A model generated the notes under the pieces. It was not told the origin of the DNA, ran no database searches, and saw only the letters and a list, made by a program, of their open reading frames with translations. From Amycolatopsis thermophila (GTDB taxonomy: Bacteria; Actinomycetota; Actinomycetes; Mycobacteriales; Pseudonocardiaceae): a DNA stretch of 64,000 nt. Position numbers and translations under genes: made by a program. Position 1 is the stretch's first letter. Each line of letters begins with the position of its first letter. The stretch spans positions 6,696,001 to 6,760,000 of the forward strand of contig NZ_JAUSUT010000001.1 of NCBI RefSeq assembly GCF_030814215.1. Reading direction: 5' to 3'. Below, one piece after another: positions 34,843 through 43,727 of the stretch.

Positions 34843-34949
34843 CCGGCAGACAGTTCCTGCCCGTGTCGCGAGAGTACGGCTGGGCTTGATCGACGACCTG
34901 CTGCCCAGTTCCGGCCGACCCGAAGCCCGGCAGGCGTGGTTGGTGCGCG

Positions 34950-35504
34950 CTATTCGTGGGCCCAGGTGCAGCCGCCGGAGAGTTCGAAGAACTCGCCGCT
35001 CTTGACGGTCACACTGGTCGGCCCTTGCACGATGCCGTTGGCGATGATGGCGCTGAAGTCGCCGGAGTCATTGCTGTTGCGGGACCAGTAACAGCCCAGT
35101 GAGCCACGGGGACCGGCGGTCTTCCACCGGCCGGCTTTCGCGTCGGTGCCGATGCGGTGCACGCCGTCGCTCAGGGTGCCGCTCCCGCCGGTGGCGGGAG
35201 CCGCCGCGGCGGCGGACGGTGTCACAGTCCGCGTCACGGTCACCGGCGGGGCCGTAACCGTGCTGACGATCGTGACCGGTGCGGCGGCGGTGGTCGAAGC
35301 CGGCACGGTCACGGTGCGCGTGACGGTGGCCGGGCCTGCCGCGGACGTCTGGTCGACGACCGGGCGCTGGACGGTCGCGCCGGCGGCGCCGACACCGACG
35401 AGGAACGCAGCGACCACGCCGACGATCCAGGGCCAGCGTCGCGCCGCGCGGGCGGTGGAGGTGGTCGGGGTTCCGGGCGCAGGCGGCATCGGCTGCTGGC
35501 TCAT
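34950..35504 (-). CDS. Membrane-anchored Thr/Val-rich surface protein
   Basis: 184 residues. A Pro-rich cytoplasmic N-terminus is followed by one membrane span (PWIVGVVAAFLVGVGAAGA, about residues 25-43) and a Thr/Val/Pro repeat stalk (VTRTVTVPASTTAAAPVTIV). A small C-terminal domain with DGVHRIGTDAKAGRWKTAGP, GCYWSRNSNDSGDF and FFELSGGCTWAHE follows. The two Cys of this domain may form a disulfide. Similar domains are common in actinobacterial extracellular proteins of unknown function. Not in an obvious operon. Confidence 0.78.
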   Translation of the reverse strand: MSQQPMPPAPGTPTTSTARAARRWPWIVGVVAAFLVGVGAAGATVQRPVVDQTSAAGPATVTRTVTVPASTTAAAPVTIVSTVTAPPVTVTRTVTPSAAAAAPATGGSGTLSDGVHRIGTDAKAGRWKTAGPRGSLGCYWSRNSNDSGDFSAIIANGIVQGPTSVTVKSGEFFELSGGCTWAHE

Positions 35505-35653
35505 CGCAGGGCTCTCTCTGAGATGCGCGGAGCGCCCCGAGGGCTGTGAACCGGTCGTGGCTGAACCGTGCCTCCGCGGTTGACCGGCGTTCGCCGTGTA
35601 CCTACCCGGAGACGGCGGCGGCCGTGCCCGCGTTACGGATCAGGGAGCGCTGA

Positions 35654-36631
35654 TCATTCCGCATGGCGGGGCCCGGCGGCGCGGCGCAGCCGGTTGGCGA
35701 TCGCGAGTCCGAGCCCCTCCTCCGGCGGCAGGGACGCGACGATGAGGTCACACCCCCGCTGATCGAGCTCCCGCAGGAATCCGTAGAGCTGGCGCGCGTA
35801 GGCGGCCATCGAACCGGGAACCGGCACCACCGCGTGCGCCGTCGCCGGGCCATCGCCGGACGAAGGGGGCAGCAGGACGCCCACCTTGTGCCCGCGCTCC
35901 TGCGCCAGCTCCGCTTCGACGACGACCTTCTCGGGCTCGACCAGCACGACCCGCGCCCGCGGCGCGTAGTGCGAGGGATGCTGACCCGGCACCCGGATGT
36001 GGCTCGTCGACGGGACCGCGACCGGGCGCTCCAGCACCGCTTCGAGGTCCTCGCGCGTCACCCCGCCCGGCCGCAGGACGCTCGGAGTCTCGCCCGTGAC
36101 GTCGACGATGGTCGACTCCACCCCGACGTGACACGGACCGCCGTCCAGCACGAAGTCGACGGCATCGCCGAGCTCGGTCCGCACGTGATCGGCCATCGTG
36201 GGGCTGACGGAACCGAACCGGTTGGCGGAGGGGGCCACCACTCCCCCGCCGAAGGCGGACAGCAGCGCGAGCGCGACCGGATGATCAGGCACGCGCACCG
36301 CCACCGTCTCCAGGCCGCCCGTCGCTTCGAGCGGCACCCGGCGAGCACGCCGCAGGACCAGCGTCAGCGGCCCGGGCCAGAAGCGCTCGGCCAGCAGACG
36401 CGCCGTCGCGGGCACCTCCGCGACCCAGTCCCCCAGCTGGTCCGCGCCGCCGATGTGCACGATCAACGGATGCGACGGGGGCCGCCCCTTGGCCTGGAAC
36501 ACCCGCGCCACGGCGGACGCGTCCTCGGCGTTGGCGCCCAGGCCGTAGACCGTCTCGGTGGGGAAGGCCACCAGGCGCCCGGCGCGCAGCAGACCGGCCG
36601 CCTTGTCGATGTCACTGGTACTCGCCGTCAC
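35654..36631 (-). CDS. sua5: Threonylcarbamoyl-AMP synthase, Sua5 type
   Basis: 325 residues. It makes the TC-AMP used to modify tRNA A37 (t6A). The N-terminal YrdC domain has LVAFPTETVYGLGANAEDASAVARVFQAKGRPPSHPLIVHI (split by the KGRP ATP-binding motif), PGPLTLVLRR, VAVRVPDHPVALALL and SANRFGSVSPT. The C-terminal Sua5 extension starts near residue 205 with the linker PSTSHIRVPGQHPSHYAPR. Normal length for Sua5. Housekeeping gene; no operon partner visible. Confidence 0.92.
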   Translation of the reverse strand: MTASTSDIDKAAGLLRAGRLVAFPTETVYGLGANAEDASAVARVFQAKGRPPSHPLIVHIGGADQLGDWVAEVPATARLLAERFWPGPLTLVLRRARRVPLEATGGLETVAVRVPDHPVALALLSAFGGGVVAPSANRFGSVSPTMADHVRTELGDAVDFVLDGGPCHVGVESTIVDVTGETPSVLRPGGVTREDLEAVLERPVAVPSTSHIRVPGQHPSHYAPRARVVLVEPEKVVVEAELAQERGHKVGVLLPPSSGDGPATAHAVVPVPGSMAAYARQLYGFLRELDQRGCDLIVASLPPEEGLGLAIANRLRRAAGPRHAE

Positions 36632-36710
36632 GCGCGCAATTCTCCCAGGTGCCGGAGGTCGGCCACCCCGGTGCCTCCTGCCACGGGCCGACGGCCTGGC
36701 TCCCTCGCGG

Positions 36711-38075
36711 TCAGGCGGTGGTCGTCTGCTGCTCGTCGCTCGTGGTGGGGCGGGAGCGCCGGCCCAGCTCGGCGAGCGGGGTGCGGTAGGTCTCGCGCAT
36801 GGTGAGCATCGCGAGGCAGGCGACGACGCTCGCCCCGGTGGTCAGCGCGGCCACGGGCACCCAGTTCACCAGCCCCGGGCCGGCGAGGGCGGCCGCGATC
36901 GACGGCGCGAACCCGCCCAGGGCGAACCCGAACTGGGTTCCGACGGCCACCCCGGACATCCGGACGTCGGTGCCGAACTGCTCGGTCCACAGGGCGAAGC
37001 CGACCCCGCCGTACGCGCTGTACACGACGCCCGAGAGGAGGATGCCGATCACGAAGACGAGTGCGACGTTGCCCTGGCTGACCGCCCAGATGAAGGGCCA
37101 GATCAACACCGCGACGCCCAGCGCACCGGTGGCGTAGACGGGTTTGCGGCCGTACCGGTCGCCGAGGCGTCCCCACAGCGGGATGGCCGCGAGCGCGACG
37201 ATGTTGCTCAGCATGATCATCCACAGCATCGCGCTGCGGGACAGGCCGATCGTGGACACCCCGTAGGTGAGCGAGTAGATGCTGACGATCGTGCTGGCCA
37301 CCGACACCAGCGCGGCGAACACGACCTTGAGCACGTCCAGCGGGTAGTGCCGCAGCAACACCGCCAGCGGCGCCTTGGCCGCGGCGCGCTTCTCCCGCGC
37401 GTTCAGGAACTCCGGGCTCTCGTGCAGGGACCGCCGGATCCACCAGGCGATGACGGTGACCACGGCGCTGAACAGGAACGGGATTCGCCAGCCCCACGAC
37501 AGCAACGCCTGGGTCGGCATCGCGGAGACCGGGATGAACACCGCGGTCGCCACGATCAGCCCGAACTGCGTGCCCGCGAGCGTGAAGCTGGTGAAGTACG
37601 CGCGCCGGCCCGGCGGCGCGTGCTCCAGGGTGGTCGAGCCCGCACTCGACTGCTCACCGGCGACCGCGACCCCTTGGACCAGGCGGAGCACGACCAGCAG
37701 GATCGGGGCGGCGACACCGATCGTGCCGTAGCCGGGCAGGGCGCCGATGAGGAACGTCGCGATGCCCATGCCGAACAGCGTCAGCAGCAACACGCGTTTG
37801 CGGCCGAGGGTGTCGCCGAGGTGACCGAGGATGAAGGAGCCGACCGGGCGGGCGACGTAGGCGACGCCGAAGGTGGCGAACGACGCGATCGTCGCGGCGG
37901 TGGCGTCGCCCGCGGGGAAGAAGACCTTGGGGAAGATCAGCGCGGCGGCGGTGCCGTAGATGAAGAAGTCGTAGTACTCCAGCGCGCTGCCGATCCACGA
38001 GGACACGGCAGCCCGGCCGGGCGTGCGGCCCACGGTGGGCGGATCCTGCTCCAGGCGCGTGACGGCGTCGTCCAC
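36711..38075 (-). CDS. MFS transporter, metabolite:H+ symporter (MHS) type
   Basis: 454 residues, 12 spans. The GTG at 38075 has AAGGGAGG five bases upstream. MHS signatures: SSWIGSALEYYDFFIYGTAAAL in span 1 (LEYYDFFIYG), FILGHLGDTLGRKRVLLLTL in the 2-3 loop and RLVQGVAVAGEQSSAG in span 4. The family takes up carboxylates or betaine-like solutes (shikimate, proline/betaine, alpha-ketoglutarate relatives). It is divergent from a TetR gene with repeat operators between them, so it is probably substrate-inducible. Confidence 0.88.
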   Translation of the reverse strand: MDDAVTRLEQDPPTVGRTPGRAAVSSWIGSALEYYDFFIYGTAAALIFPKVFFPAGDATAATIASFATFGVAYVARPVGSFILGHLGDTLGRKRVLLLTLFGMGIATFLIGALPGYGTIGVAAPILLVVLRLVQGVAVAGEQSSAGSTTLEHAPPGRRAYFTSFTLAGTQFGLIVATAVFIPVSAMPTQALLSWGWRIPFLFSAVVTVIAWWIRRSLHESPEFLNAREKRAAAKAPLAVLLRHYPLDVLKVVFAALVSVASTIVSIYSLTYGVSTIGLSRSAMLWMIMLSNIVALAAIPLWGRLGDRYGRKPVYATGALGVAVLIWPFIWAVSQGNVALVFVIGILLSGVVYSAYGGVGFALWTEQFGTDVRMSGVAVGTQFGFALGGFAPSIAAALAGPGLVNWVPVAALTTGASVVACLAMLTMRETYRTPLAELGRRSRPTTSDEQQTTTA

Positions 38076-38120
38076 GTCGGCCTCCCTTGATCGCGGCGAT
38101 GCGAGAACCGGACGTTGAAC

Positions 38121-38203
38121 GTACCGGTTAGTTAGTTGGGGATCGTGGTCGACGACATGGACGATGTCAACCCCTTCCCCTAAGGTACGAACCAGTACGT
38201 TAG
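38121..38203. promoter_or_regulatory. Two operator-like repeats between the MHS transporter and TetR gene
   Basis: At 38180-38203, CTAAGGTAC and GTACGTTAG form a nearly perfect inverted repeat around GAACCA. At 38121-38135, GTACCGGTTAGTTAG repeats the half-site. The copies flank the likely divergent promoters. Confidence 0.55.
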
Positions 38204-38280
38204 CTGGAGCGGTGCCGGGGCTTCGATCCGCGACGACGTCCTAGAGTGGGCCCCATCAGCCGACGCGGGGAAGGATGTAC

Positions 38281-38955
38281 GTGGCAGCACCATCGCCGGA
38301 CGAGGTGTCGAACGTCGTCACGAAGGGCACCCCCGAACGCATTCGTGACGCCGACCGGACCCGTGCCGAGATCCTCGACATGGCCGCCCGCGAATTCGCC
38401 GAGAAGGGCTTCGACGGCGCCCGGGTGGACGAGATCGCCGCGAAGACCCGCACCACGAAGCGGATGATCTACTACTACTTCACCAACAAGGACCAGTTGT
38501 TCGTCGAGGTGCTCGAACGGGCCTACACGGTCATCCGGTCCCTCGAGCAGAACCTCGACGTCGACCACCTCGACCCGGCCGAGGCGATCCGGCAGCTCGC
38601 CGGGCTGACGTTCGACCACCACGAGTCGCACCCGGACTTCGTGCGGCTGGTCAGCATCGAGAACATCCACCGCGCCGAGCACATCGCCCGGTCGAACGCG
38701 CTGTCCAACCTGGCCAACCCCGCGCTCGACGTGCTCACCCGCATCCTCGCGCGCGGCCGCGAAACCGGTCAGTTCCGCGACGACGTCGACGCGCTCGACG
38801 TGCACATGGCCATCAGCGCGTTCTGCGTCTTCCGCACCGCGAACCGCCACACGTTCAACGCCATCTTCGACCGCGACATGCTCGACCCCGCCTTCCGCGA
38901 CCACCACCGGCGCATGCTCGCCGACATGCTCGTCAGCTACCTGACGACGCGCTGA
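38281..38955 (+). CDS. TetR family transcriptional regulator
   Basis: 224 residues. The GTG at 38281 is preferred to the ATG two codons earlier because GGAAGG is six bases before the GTG but touches the ATG. HTH: TRAEILDMAAREFAEKGFDG, then VDEIAAKTRTTKRMIYYYFTNKDQLFVEVL (about residues 26-75). The C-terminal domain (TFDHHESHPDFVRLVSIENI, FCVFRTANRHTFNAIF) is the TetR_C type found next to catabolic genes (RutR-like). Probably regulates the divergent MHS transporter and perhaps the genes beyond 39154. Confidence 0.87.
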   Translation: MAAPSPDEVSNVVTKGTPERIRDADRTRAEILDMAAREFAEKGFDGARVDEIAAKTRTTKRMIYYYFTNKDQLFVEVLERAYTVIRSLEQNLDVDHLDPAEAIRQLAGLTFDHHESHPDFVRLVSIENIHRAEHIARSNALSNLANPALDVLTRILARGRETGQFRDDVDALDVHMAISAFCVFRTANRHTFNAIFDRDMLDPAFRDHHRRMLADMLVSYLTTR

Positions 38956-39114
38956 CTCCGCCCGCGGTCACCGGTGCGGCGGGATATCGCCGGCGCGGCG
39001 CGCTGCAGTTCCGACGTCCCGGTGACCTGGACCGCGCCGGTCGATCACGCCGGACCCGCCCGACGCCCTGATCGCCACCGCCGCCGCCCATCGCAAGACC
39101 GTGTGCGGGGCCGG

Positions 39115-39143
39115 CTGGCGGGCCCGCCGCGCAGGCCCGCCAG
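39115..39143. terminator. Hairpin terminator between convergent TetR and SDR genes
   Basis: Perfect 10-bp stem CTGGCGGGCC/GGCCCGCCAG with a 9-base loop, 11 bp beyond the SDR stop and downstream of the TetR gene. Confidence 0.65.
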
Positions 39144-39153
39144 CAGGTGGCGT

Positions 39154-39909
39154 TCAGACGAGCGACGCGGTGAGCCCGCCGTCGAGGACGTAGTGGCTAC
39201 CGGTGATCCACGTCGCCCGGTCGGAGGCGAGGAAGGCCGCCACCTCGGCGATGTCCTCGGGGGTGCCGAGCCTGCCCTGCTTCATCGCGACGAGATCGCC
39301 GAAGGGGATCTGGGTCGCCGCCTCGAAGTCCGGCACCAGCCGTTCGACCATGGCGGTGTCGGCGAAACCCGGACAGACCGCGTTGACCCGCACGCCCGCC
39401 GGCCGCATCTCCACCGCCGCGACCCGGGTGAGCTGGATCAGCGCCGCCTTCGTCGCGCAGTACGAGCCGAGCAGCGGGCTGCCGCCGATGCCGGCGATGG
39501 AGGCGATGTTGACGACGTTCCCCTTGGACGCCACCAGGTGCGGGGTTGCCGCCTTCATCGCGACGAACGGCCCGCGCACGTTGACCGCGTAGATCCTGTC
39601 GAAGCTCTCCGTCGACTGCTGCAGCAGCGGCGAGGAGATCTCGATCCCGGCGTTGTTCACCAGGACGTCCAGGCCGCCGAGGAGGTCGGCCGTCTGCTGG
39701 ATCGCGGCCTGGACCTGTCCCTCGTCGGTGACGTCTCAGTTCGCGACGCCCGCGGCGCCGATCTCGTCGGCCGCCCGTTTGGCCGCGTCGGCGTCGATGT
39801 CGCTGACCACGACCCGCGCGCCCCGTTCGATGAACAGCTTCGCGATCGCCTTGCCGATCCCGGCACCGGACCCGGTGACGAAGACCCGCTTACCCTCGAG
39901 CTCGGACAT
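39154..39909 (-). pseudogene. Short-chain dehydrogenase interrupted by one in-frame TGA
   Basis: From the ATG at 39909 (AGAGGAAG four bases upstream) the frame reads a normal SDR N-terminus, RVFVTGSGAGIGKAIAK and VVVSDIDADAAKRAADEIG. It stops at TGA 39738-39736 and continues in the same frame with DVTDEGQVQAAIQQ, LDVLVNNAGIEISS, IASIAGIGGSPLLGSYCATKAALIQL (YxxxK) and ITGSHYVLDGGLTASLV. The stop stands exactly where SDRs usually have a residue before DVTD, often Cys (TGC). A single C-to-A change would explain it. Either a recent nonsense mutation or a base-call error; all other features are intact. Confidence 0.8.
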
Positions 39910-39988
39910 CTGTCTTCCTCTCACTTCGTTGTGCGGGAGGCGCCGCGGCGCGGAACCTCGGGATGGGGCTCTCGGTCGTCGCGGTCGG

Positions 39989-40981
39989 CTACATGGCCTC
40001 GACCTTCGGCATGATCTCCTCCTTGAGACGCTTGAGGTCGTCCAGCGTCTTGGTGACCGGCACGTCCGCGAACGGAGGCCAGAGCATCGGCATAGTCATG
40101 CCGGCCTCCCGGTAGCGCTTGAGCATGTCGGTGATCTGCGCGGCGGAGCCCGCCAGGAGGTTGGTGCCCTTGCCCAGGGGCGTCTGGTCCATGTCCTGGT
40201 CGGTGATGACGAACCAGATCATGCTGCTGATCTCGAGGTCGTCGATCGAGCGCGCGGTGTCGAGCTCATCGAGCTCGCGCTGGATCTCGCCGCGCCACCG
40301 CTGGATGTCCTCGGGCGAGTCCTGGATGCCGATCCAGCCGGCGAGGCCGTACTTCGCGATCCGGTTCGCCGCCCGCTTGGGGTCCTTCAGACCGCTGAAG
40401 AAGATCGGCGGGTGCGGCTGCTGCAGCGGCTTGGCGCCGAACCCGCACCGCTCGAAATCGGCGAACTCGCCGTGGTACTCGAAGACCTCGTTGTTCCAGA
40501 TGCCCTGGATCACCTCGAGGGTCTCGCGCACGTGCTTGTTGCGCTTGGGGAAGATGTGCGAGGCGCTCGAGGCGGCGAACTCCTCGGGCATCCAGCCCGC
40601 GCCGAGCGCGACGTTGAGCCTGCCGCCCGAGAGGTGGTCGATGGTCCCCAGCTCCGCGGCGAGCACCCCGGGCGCGCGGTAGGGCGTGTCGATCACGCTC
40701 ATGCCGATCCGGACCTTGGACGTCTTCGCCGCGAGCCACGGGAGCAGCGGCATGCCCTGGAACCACTGCCCCCGTGAGGACACCGGCAGCCCCTTGGGGA
40801 AGCCCTCGATCATCCCGAAGGCGTACTGCATCTCCTGGCGGTCCGACGCCTCGGGAACGACGATCCGGTCCAGCGTCCAGACGGAGTCGAAATCGAGGTC
40901 CTCGGCGAGGGCGGTGAGGTCCTCCAGCTCCTTGACGGTCACCTTTTCGCGGAAGTTGGGCAGGTAGAGGGCGAGCTTCAC
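39989..40981 (-). CDS. LLM-class (luciferase-like) F420- or FMN-dependent oxidoreductase
   Basis: 330 residues with the TIM-barrel bacterial-luciferase fold. Characteristic blocks: MKLALYLPNFREKVTVKELE, DFDSVWTLDRIVVPE, VRIGMSVIDTPYRAPGVLA, LSGGRLNVALGAGWMPEEFAA and HPPIFFSGLKDPKRAANRI. The last two resemble the F420-dependent group rather than alkanal monooxygenases. It would reduce or oxygenate a substrate activated in this cluster. It lies between an SDR (nonsense-interrupted) and a CoA ligase gene, all on one strand, with 42 bp to the ligase stop. Confidence 0.87.
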   Translation of the reverse strand: MKLALYLPNFREKVTVKELEDLTALAEDLDFDSVWTLDRIVVPEASDRQEMQYAFGMIEGFPKGLPVSSRGQWFQGMPLLPWLAAKTSKVRIGMSVIDTPYRAPGVLAAELGTIDHLSGGRLNVALGAGWMPEEFAASSASHIFPKRNKHVRETLEVIQGIWNNEVFEYHGEFADFERCGFGAKPLQQPHPPIFFSGLKDPKRAANRIAKYGLAGWIGIQDSPEDIQRWRGEIQRELDELDTARSIDDLEISSMIWFVITDQDMDQTPLGKGTNLLAGSAAQITDMLKRYREAGMTMPMLWPPFADVPVTKTLDDLKRLKEEIMPKVEAM

Positions 40982-41023
40982 GGTGCGGCCTCCTTGCGGC
41001 TGCGTGAACTGGCGGTCGGTACC

Positions 41024-42556
41024 TCAGCGGGCGCTGAGCCGGGAACGGATCTCGGTCTTGAGGACCTTGCCGATGGTGGAGCGCGGCAGATCGGGCCAGA
41101 TCTCGATCTGCTTGGGCGCCTTGACGCTGCCGATGCGGTGCTTGACGAAGGCGATCAGCTCGTCGAGGTCGATCTCCGCGCCGGGCTGGGGCTGGACCAC
41201 CGCGGTGACCCGTTCGCCCCACTTCTCGTCGGGCAGGCCGACCACCGCGCAGTCGCGCACGGCGTCGTGGGCCATCAGCGCCTGCTCGACCTCGGCGGAG
41301 TAGACGTTGAACCCGCCGGTGATGACCATGTCCTTGGCGCGGTCGACGATGTGCAGGTAGCCGTCCTCGTCGAGGAACCCGATGTCCCCGGTGTGGTGCC
41401 AGCCGTGGGCGGAGACCTCCGCGGTCGCGTCCGGGTTCTGGTAGTAGCCGGCCATCACCAGCGACCCGCGCACGCAGATCTCCCCCCGCTCCCCCCGCGC
41501 GACGGGCCGGCCCTGCTGGTCGAGGATGGCGACGGTCACCAGGGGCGACGGCCTGCCCGCGGAGGACAACCGCGCGGTGTTGATCGCGCCGTCGGCATCA
41601 CGGTGCTCGGCGGGCGACATCGTCGAGATCATCATGGGCGCCTCGGACTGGCCGAAGAGCTGCGCCATGGGCCCGATGCGGTCCAGCGCCTCGGACAGCC
41701 TGGCCGCCGACATCGGCGCCGCGCCGTACCAGAAGCACTGCAGCGACGACAGGTCCGTCTCCTCGAGCGCGGGGTGGCCGAGGACCATGTAGATCAGCGT
41801 CGGCGGCAGGAAGGTGTGGGTGACGCGGTGGCGCTCGATGAGCTCGAGGAACCGGCCGACGTCGGGCTCGGCCATGATCACGACCTCGCCCCCGCGGGCC
41901 AGCACCGGGAAGCACAGCACGCCGGCCGCGTGGGTCAGCGGCGCCAGGGCCAGGTACACCGGGCGCCCGTCGAACGGGTAGCTCATCAGCGTGATGGCCG
42001 ACATCGCCTCGAGATTGCGGTCGGTGAGCATGACGCCTTTGGGACGTCCCGTGGTGCCTCCGGTGCCGACCAGCGCCACGACGTCGCCGGGCGGCGCTGC
42101 TTCGGCTGAGGGATCGTCGCGCGCGGCATCGAGCCAGGCACCGAAGCCCGCCGCCAGCTCGTCGCCATCGCCCAGCCGCACGAGTGCGGTCAGCTTCGGC
42201 AGGCGCGGCGCGATCGTGGCGACCAGTTCGTCGAAAGCCGGCTGGAAGATCAGCGCCGAGCAGTCGAACAGGTCGAGGAGCTCGGCGTTCTCCCCCGCCG
42301 CGTTGCGCGGGTTGATCGGGCACCACACCGCGCCCGCCCGCGCGATGCCGAACACGCAACTGAACGCGACCGGATCGTTGGCCGAAAGGATGCCCACCTT
42401 GTCCCCGGGCGCGACACCCGAGCGCCGCAGCGCCCTGGCAACCGCGTGCGACAGGTCGGCGACCTCACCGTAGGTCAGTGACTTCCCGTCGAGCGTCAGA
42501 CAGGGCGCGCCCGGATCGAGGGAAGCGCCTTTGTCCAGGTAGAAGGTCAGGGACAC
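41024..42556 (-). CDS. AMP-dependent acyl-CoA synthetase/ligase
   Basis: 510 residues. The GTG at 42556 has GGAG six bases upstream; the longer frame would start inside the operator. ANL-family motifs: VALVGTGGTTGRPKGVML (P-loop, residues about 159-176), FLPPTLIYMV, YGAAPMSAARL, GQSEAPM, GWHHTGDIGFLDEDGYLHIVDRAKDMVITGG and the catalytic Lys region PRSTIGKVLKTEI. It activates a carboxylic acid, probably aromatic or fatty, as CoA thioester. First gene of the cluster with the LLM enzyme and SDR. Divergent from a TetR gene. Confidence 0.9.
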   Translation of the reverse strand: MSLTFYLDKGASLDPGAPCLTLDGKSLTYGEVADLSHAVARALRRSGVAPGDKVGILSANDPVAFSCVFGIARAGAVWCPINPRNAAGENAELLDLFDCSALIFQPAFDELVATIAPRLPKLTALVRLGDGDELAAGFGAWLDAARDDPSAEAAPPGDVVALVGTGGTTGRPKGVMLTDRNLEAMSAITLMSYPFDGRPVYLALAPLTHAAGVLCFPVLARGGEVVIMAEPDVGRFLELIERHRVTHTFLPPTLIYMVLGHPALEETDLSSLQCFWYGAAPMSAARLSEALDRIGPMAQLFGQSEAPMMISTMSPAEHRDADGAINTARLSSAGRPSPLVTVAILDQQGRPVARGERGEICVRGSLVMAGYYQNPDATAEVSAHGWHHTGDIGFLDEDGYLHIVDRAKDMVITGGFNVYSAEVEQALMAHDAVRDCAVVGLPDEKWGERVTAVVQPQPGAEIDLDELIAFVKHRIGSVKAPKQIEIWPDLPRSTIGKVLKTEIRSRLSAR

Positions 42557-42646
42557 CGTTGTCTCCGTCGGTCGCTGGGGCGCGGGAAGGGGCTGGTTCG
42601 GGAGTGCGGCCACCGTCGTCGGAGCCTGGCAGGACTGTTTCTCATC

Positions 42647-42684
42647 TTTGGACACTTGTCAAGATTTCTTTGGACAGTTGGTCA
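42647..42684. promoter_or_regulatory. Tandem operator boxes between the CoA ligase and its TetR regulator
   Basis: TTTGGACACTTGTCAA (42647-42662) and TTTGGACAGTTGGTCA (42669-42684) repeat the same imperfect palindrome 22 bp apart, two helical turns. The boxes lie about 90 bp from the ligase start and 30 bp from the regulator start. Confidence 0.65.
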
Positions 42685-42713
42685 GGAAAACGCTCGATGG
42701 GTATCGTCATGGC

Positions 42714-43331
42714 GTGAGCAGCTCAGCAGCCGCGCGGCGGCGAACCCGCGTCGACAAGTTCGAGGACCGCCGCCGCGAGCTCGCGGACGCGGCACTGGCC
42801 ACCCTGGCCGACTTCGGATACGCCCGCACCAGCCTGCGCACGATCGCGGACAACACCGAGTTCTCGCACGGGCTGCTGCACTACTACTTCGCGGACAAGA
42901 TCGAGCTGATCACGTACTGCGTGCGGCGCTACAAGACGTCCTGTGTGCAGCGCTACGAGAACCTCCTCGCCGAGGCGTCCACCGTCGACGACCTGGCCGC
43001 CGCCTGCGGAGCCGGACTGGCCGCCACACTCGCCGAAGCGCCACTGATGCACCGGCTCTGGTACGACCTGCGCTCGCAGTCGATGTTCGAGGAGGCCTTC
43101 CGGGACGACGTCGCGGAGATCGACGGCAGCCTGCAGAACATGATCTGGCGCGTCGTCTGCGCCTACGCCGACCTGGCCGGCATCTCCCCGACGTGCTCAC
43201 CCTCCCAGGCCTACGCCCTGTTCGACGGGCTGTTCCAGCAGGCGCTGCTGCGCCACCTCGCCGGTTCCGAAACGGCGCTGGACGACCTCCGCGAGGGGGC
43301 CCGCGACCTGCTGCCGCGCCTGTTCGCCTGA
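42714..43331 (+). CDS. TetR family transcriptional regulator
   Basis: 205 residues from the GTG at 42714. HTH: RRRELADAALATLADFGYAR, then LRTIADNTEFSHGLLHYYFADKIELITYCV (about residues 18-65). The effector domain contains AEAPLMHRLWYDLRSQSMFE and CSPSQAYALFDGLFQQALL, a pattern common in TetRs that bind acyl-CoA or hydrophobic ligands. It is divergent from the acyl-CoA ligase across two palindromic boxes, so it is the likely repressor of the ligase/LLM/SDR cluster. Confidence 0.88.
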   Translation: MSSSAAARRRTRVDKFEDRRRELADAALATLADFGYARTSLRTIADNTEFSHGLLHYYFADKIELITYCVRRYKTSCVQRYENLLAEASTVDDLAAACGAGLAATLAEAPLMHRLWYDLRSQSMFEEAFRDDVAEIDGSLQNMIWRVVCAYADLAGISPTCSPSQAYALFDGLFQQALLRHLAGSETALDDLREGARDLLPRLFA

Positions 43332-43344
43332 CCGCCGGGCACTG

Positions 43345-43515
43345 CGCGGACGATCGACCAGGGCCCGACTAGTTCCCAGTTTCGGAAACACCTTGTACAG
43401 GTGTGCGGCCGCAATCCGGTGCGACACGGAGATCCGGTCGGCGATCTCGCGGTTGGTCAATCCGGAGGCGGCCGGCTGAGCGATCTGCAGCTCTTGTGAG
43501 GTCAACGTTGCCCTG
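43345..43515 (-). pseudogene. LuxR-type helix-turn-helix fragment
   Basis: The minus strand reads ATLTSQELQIAQPAASGLTN, then REIADRISVSHRIAAAHLYKVFPKLGTSRA. This is the C-terminal DNA-binding domain of a LuxR/AAA-type regulator (usual pattern LTPQELQIARLAASGLTNREIG...SHRTVGAHLYRIFPKLG). No start, no N-terminal domain and no proper end are present, and substitutions fall at conserved positions. A remnant. The ~200 bases between it and 43728 hold nothing I can support. Confidence 0.6.
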
Positions 43516-43727
43516 AAGTGGTCCTCGGCTTCATCGTCGGTGGGGCCAGCAACAAGATCGCCGCCGCGGACGCCGCGGTCATCGGCAGGTTCATGTCCTC
43601 GGCCATCCGCAGCGCGTTCTGCGCTGTGATCACAACCGCCTCCGCCGCGGCCCTGCGACATCGCCTGAACACCCATCGACAACCCGACTCGAGAACCGAG
43701 CGGACCGACTATTGGGGGGCATCGCGC

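Noticed and set aside
34392-34889. Plus-strand 165-codon frame overlapping the DDN-like gene
   Set aside because: Arg/Gly/Pro-rich shadow composition; the frame at 34444 has the F420-family motifs.
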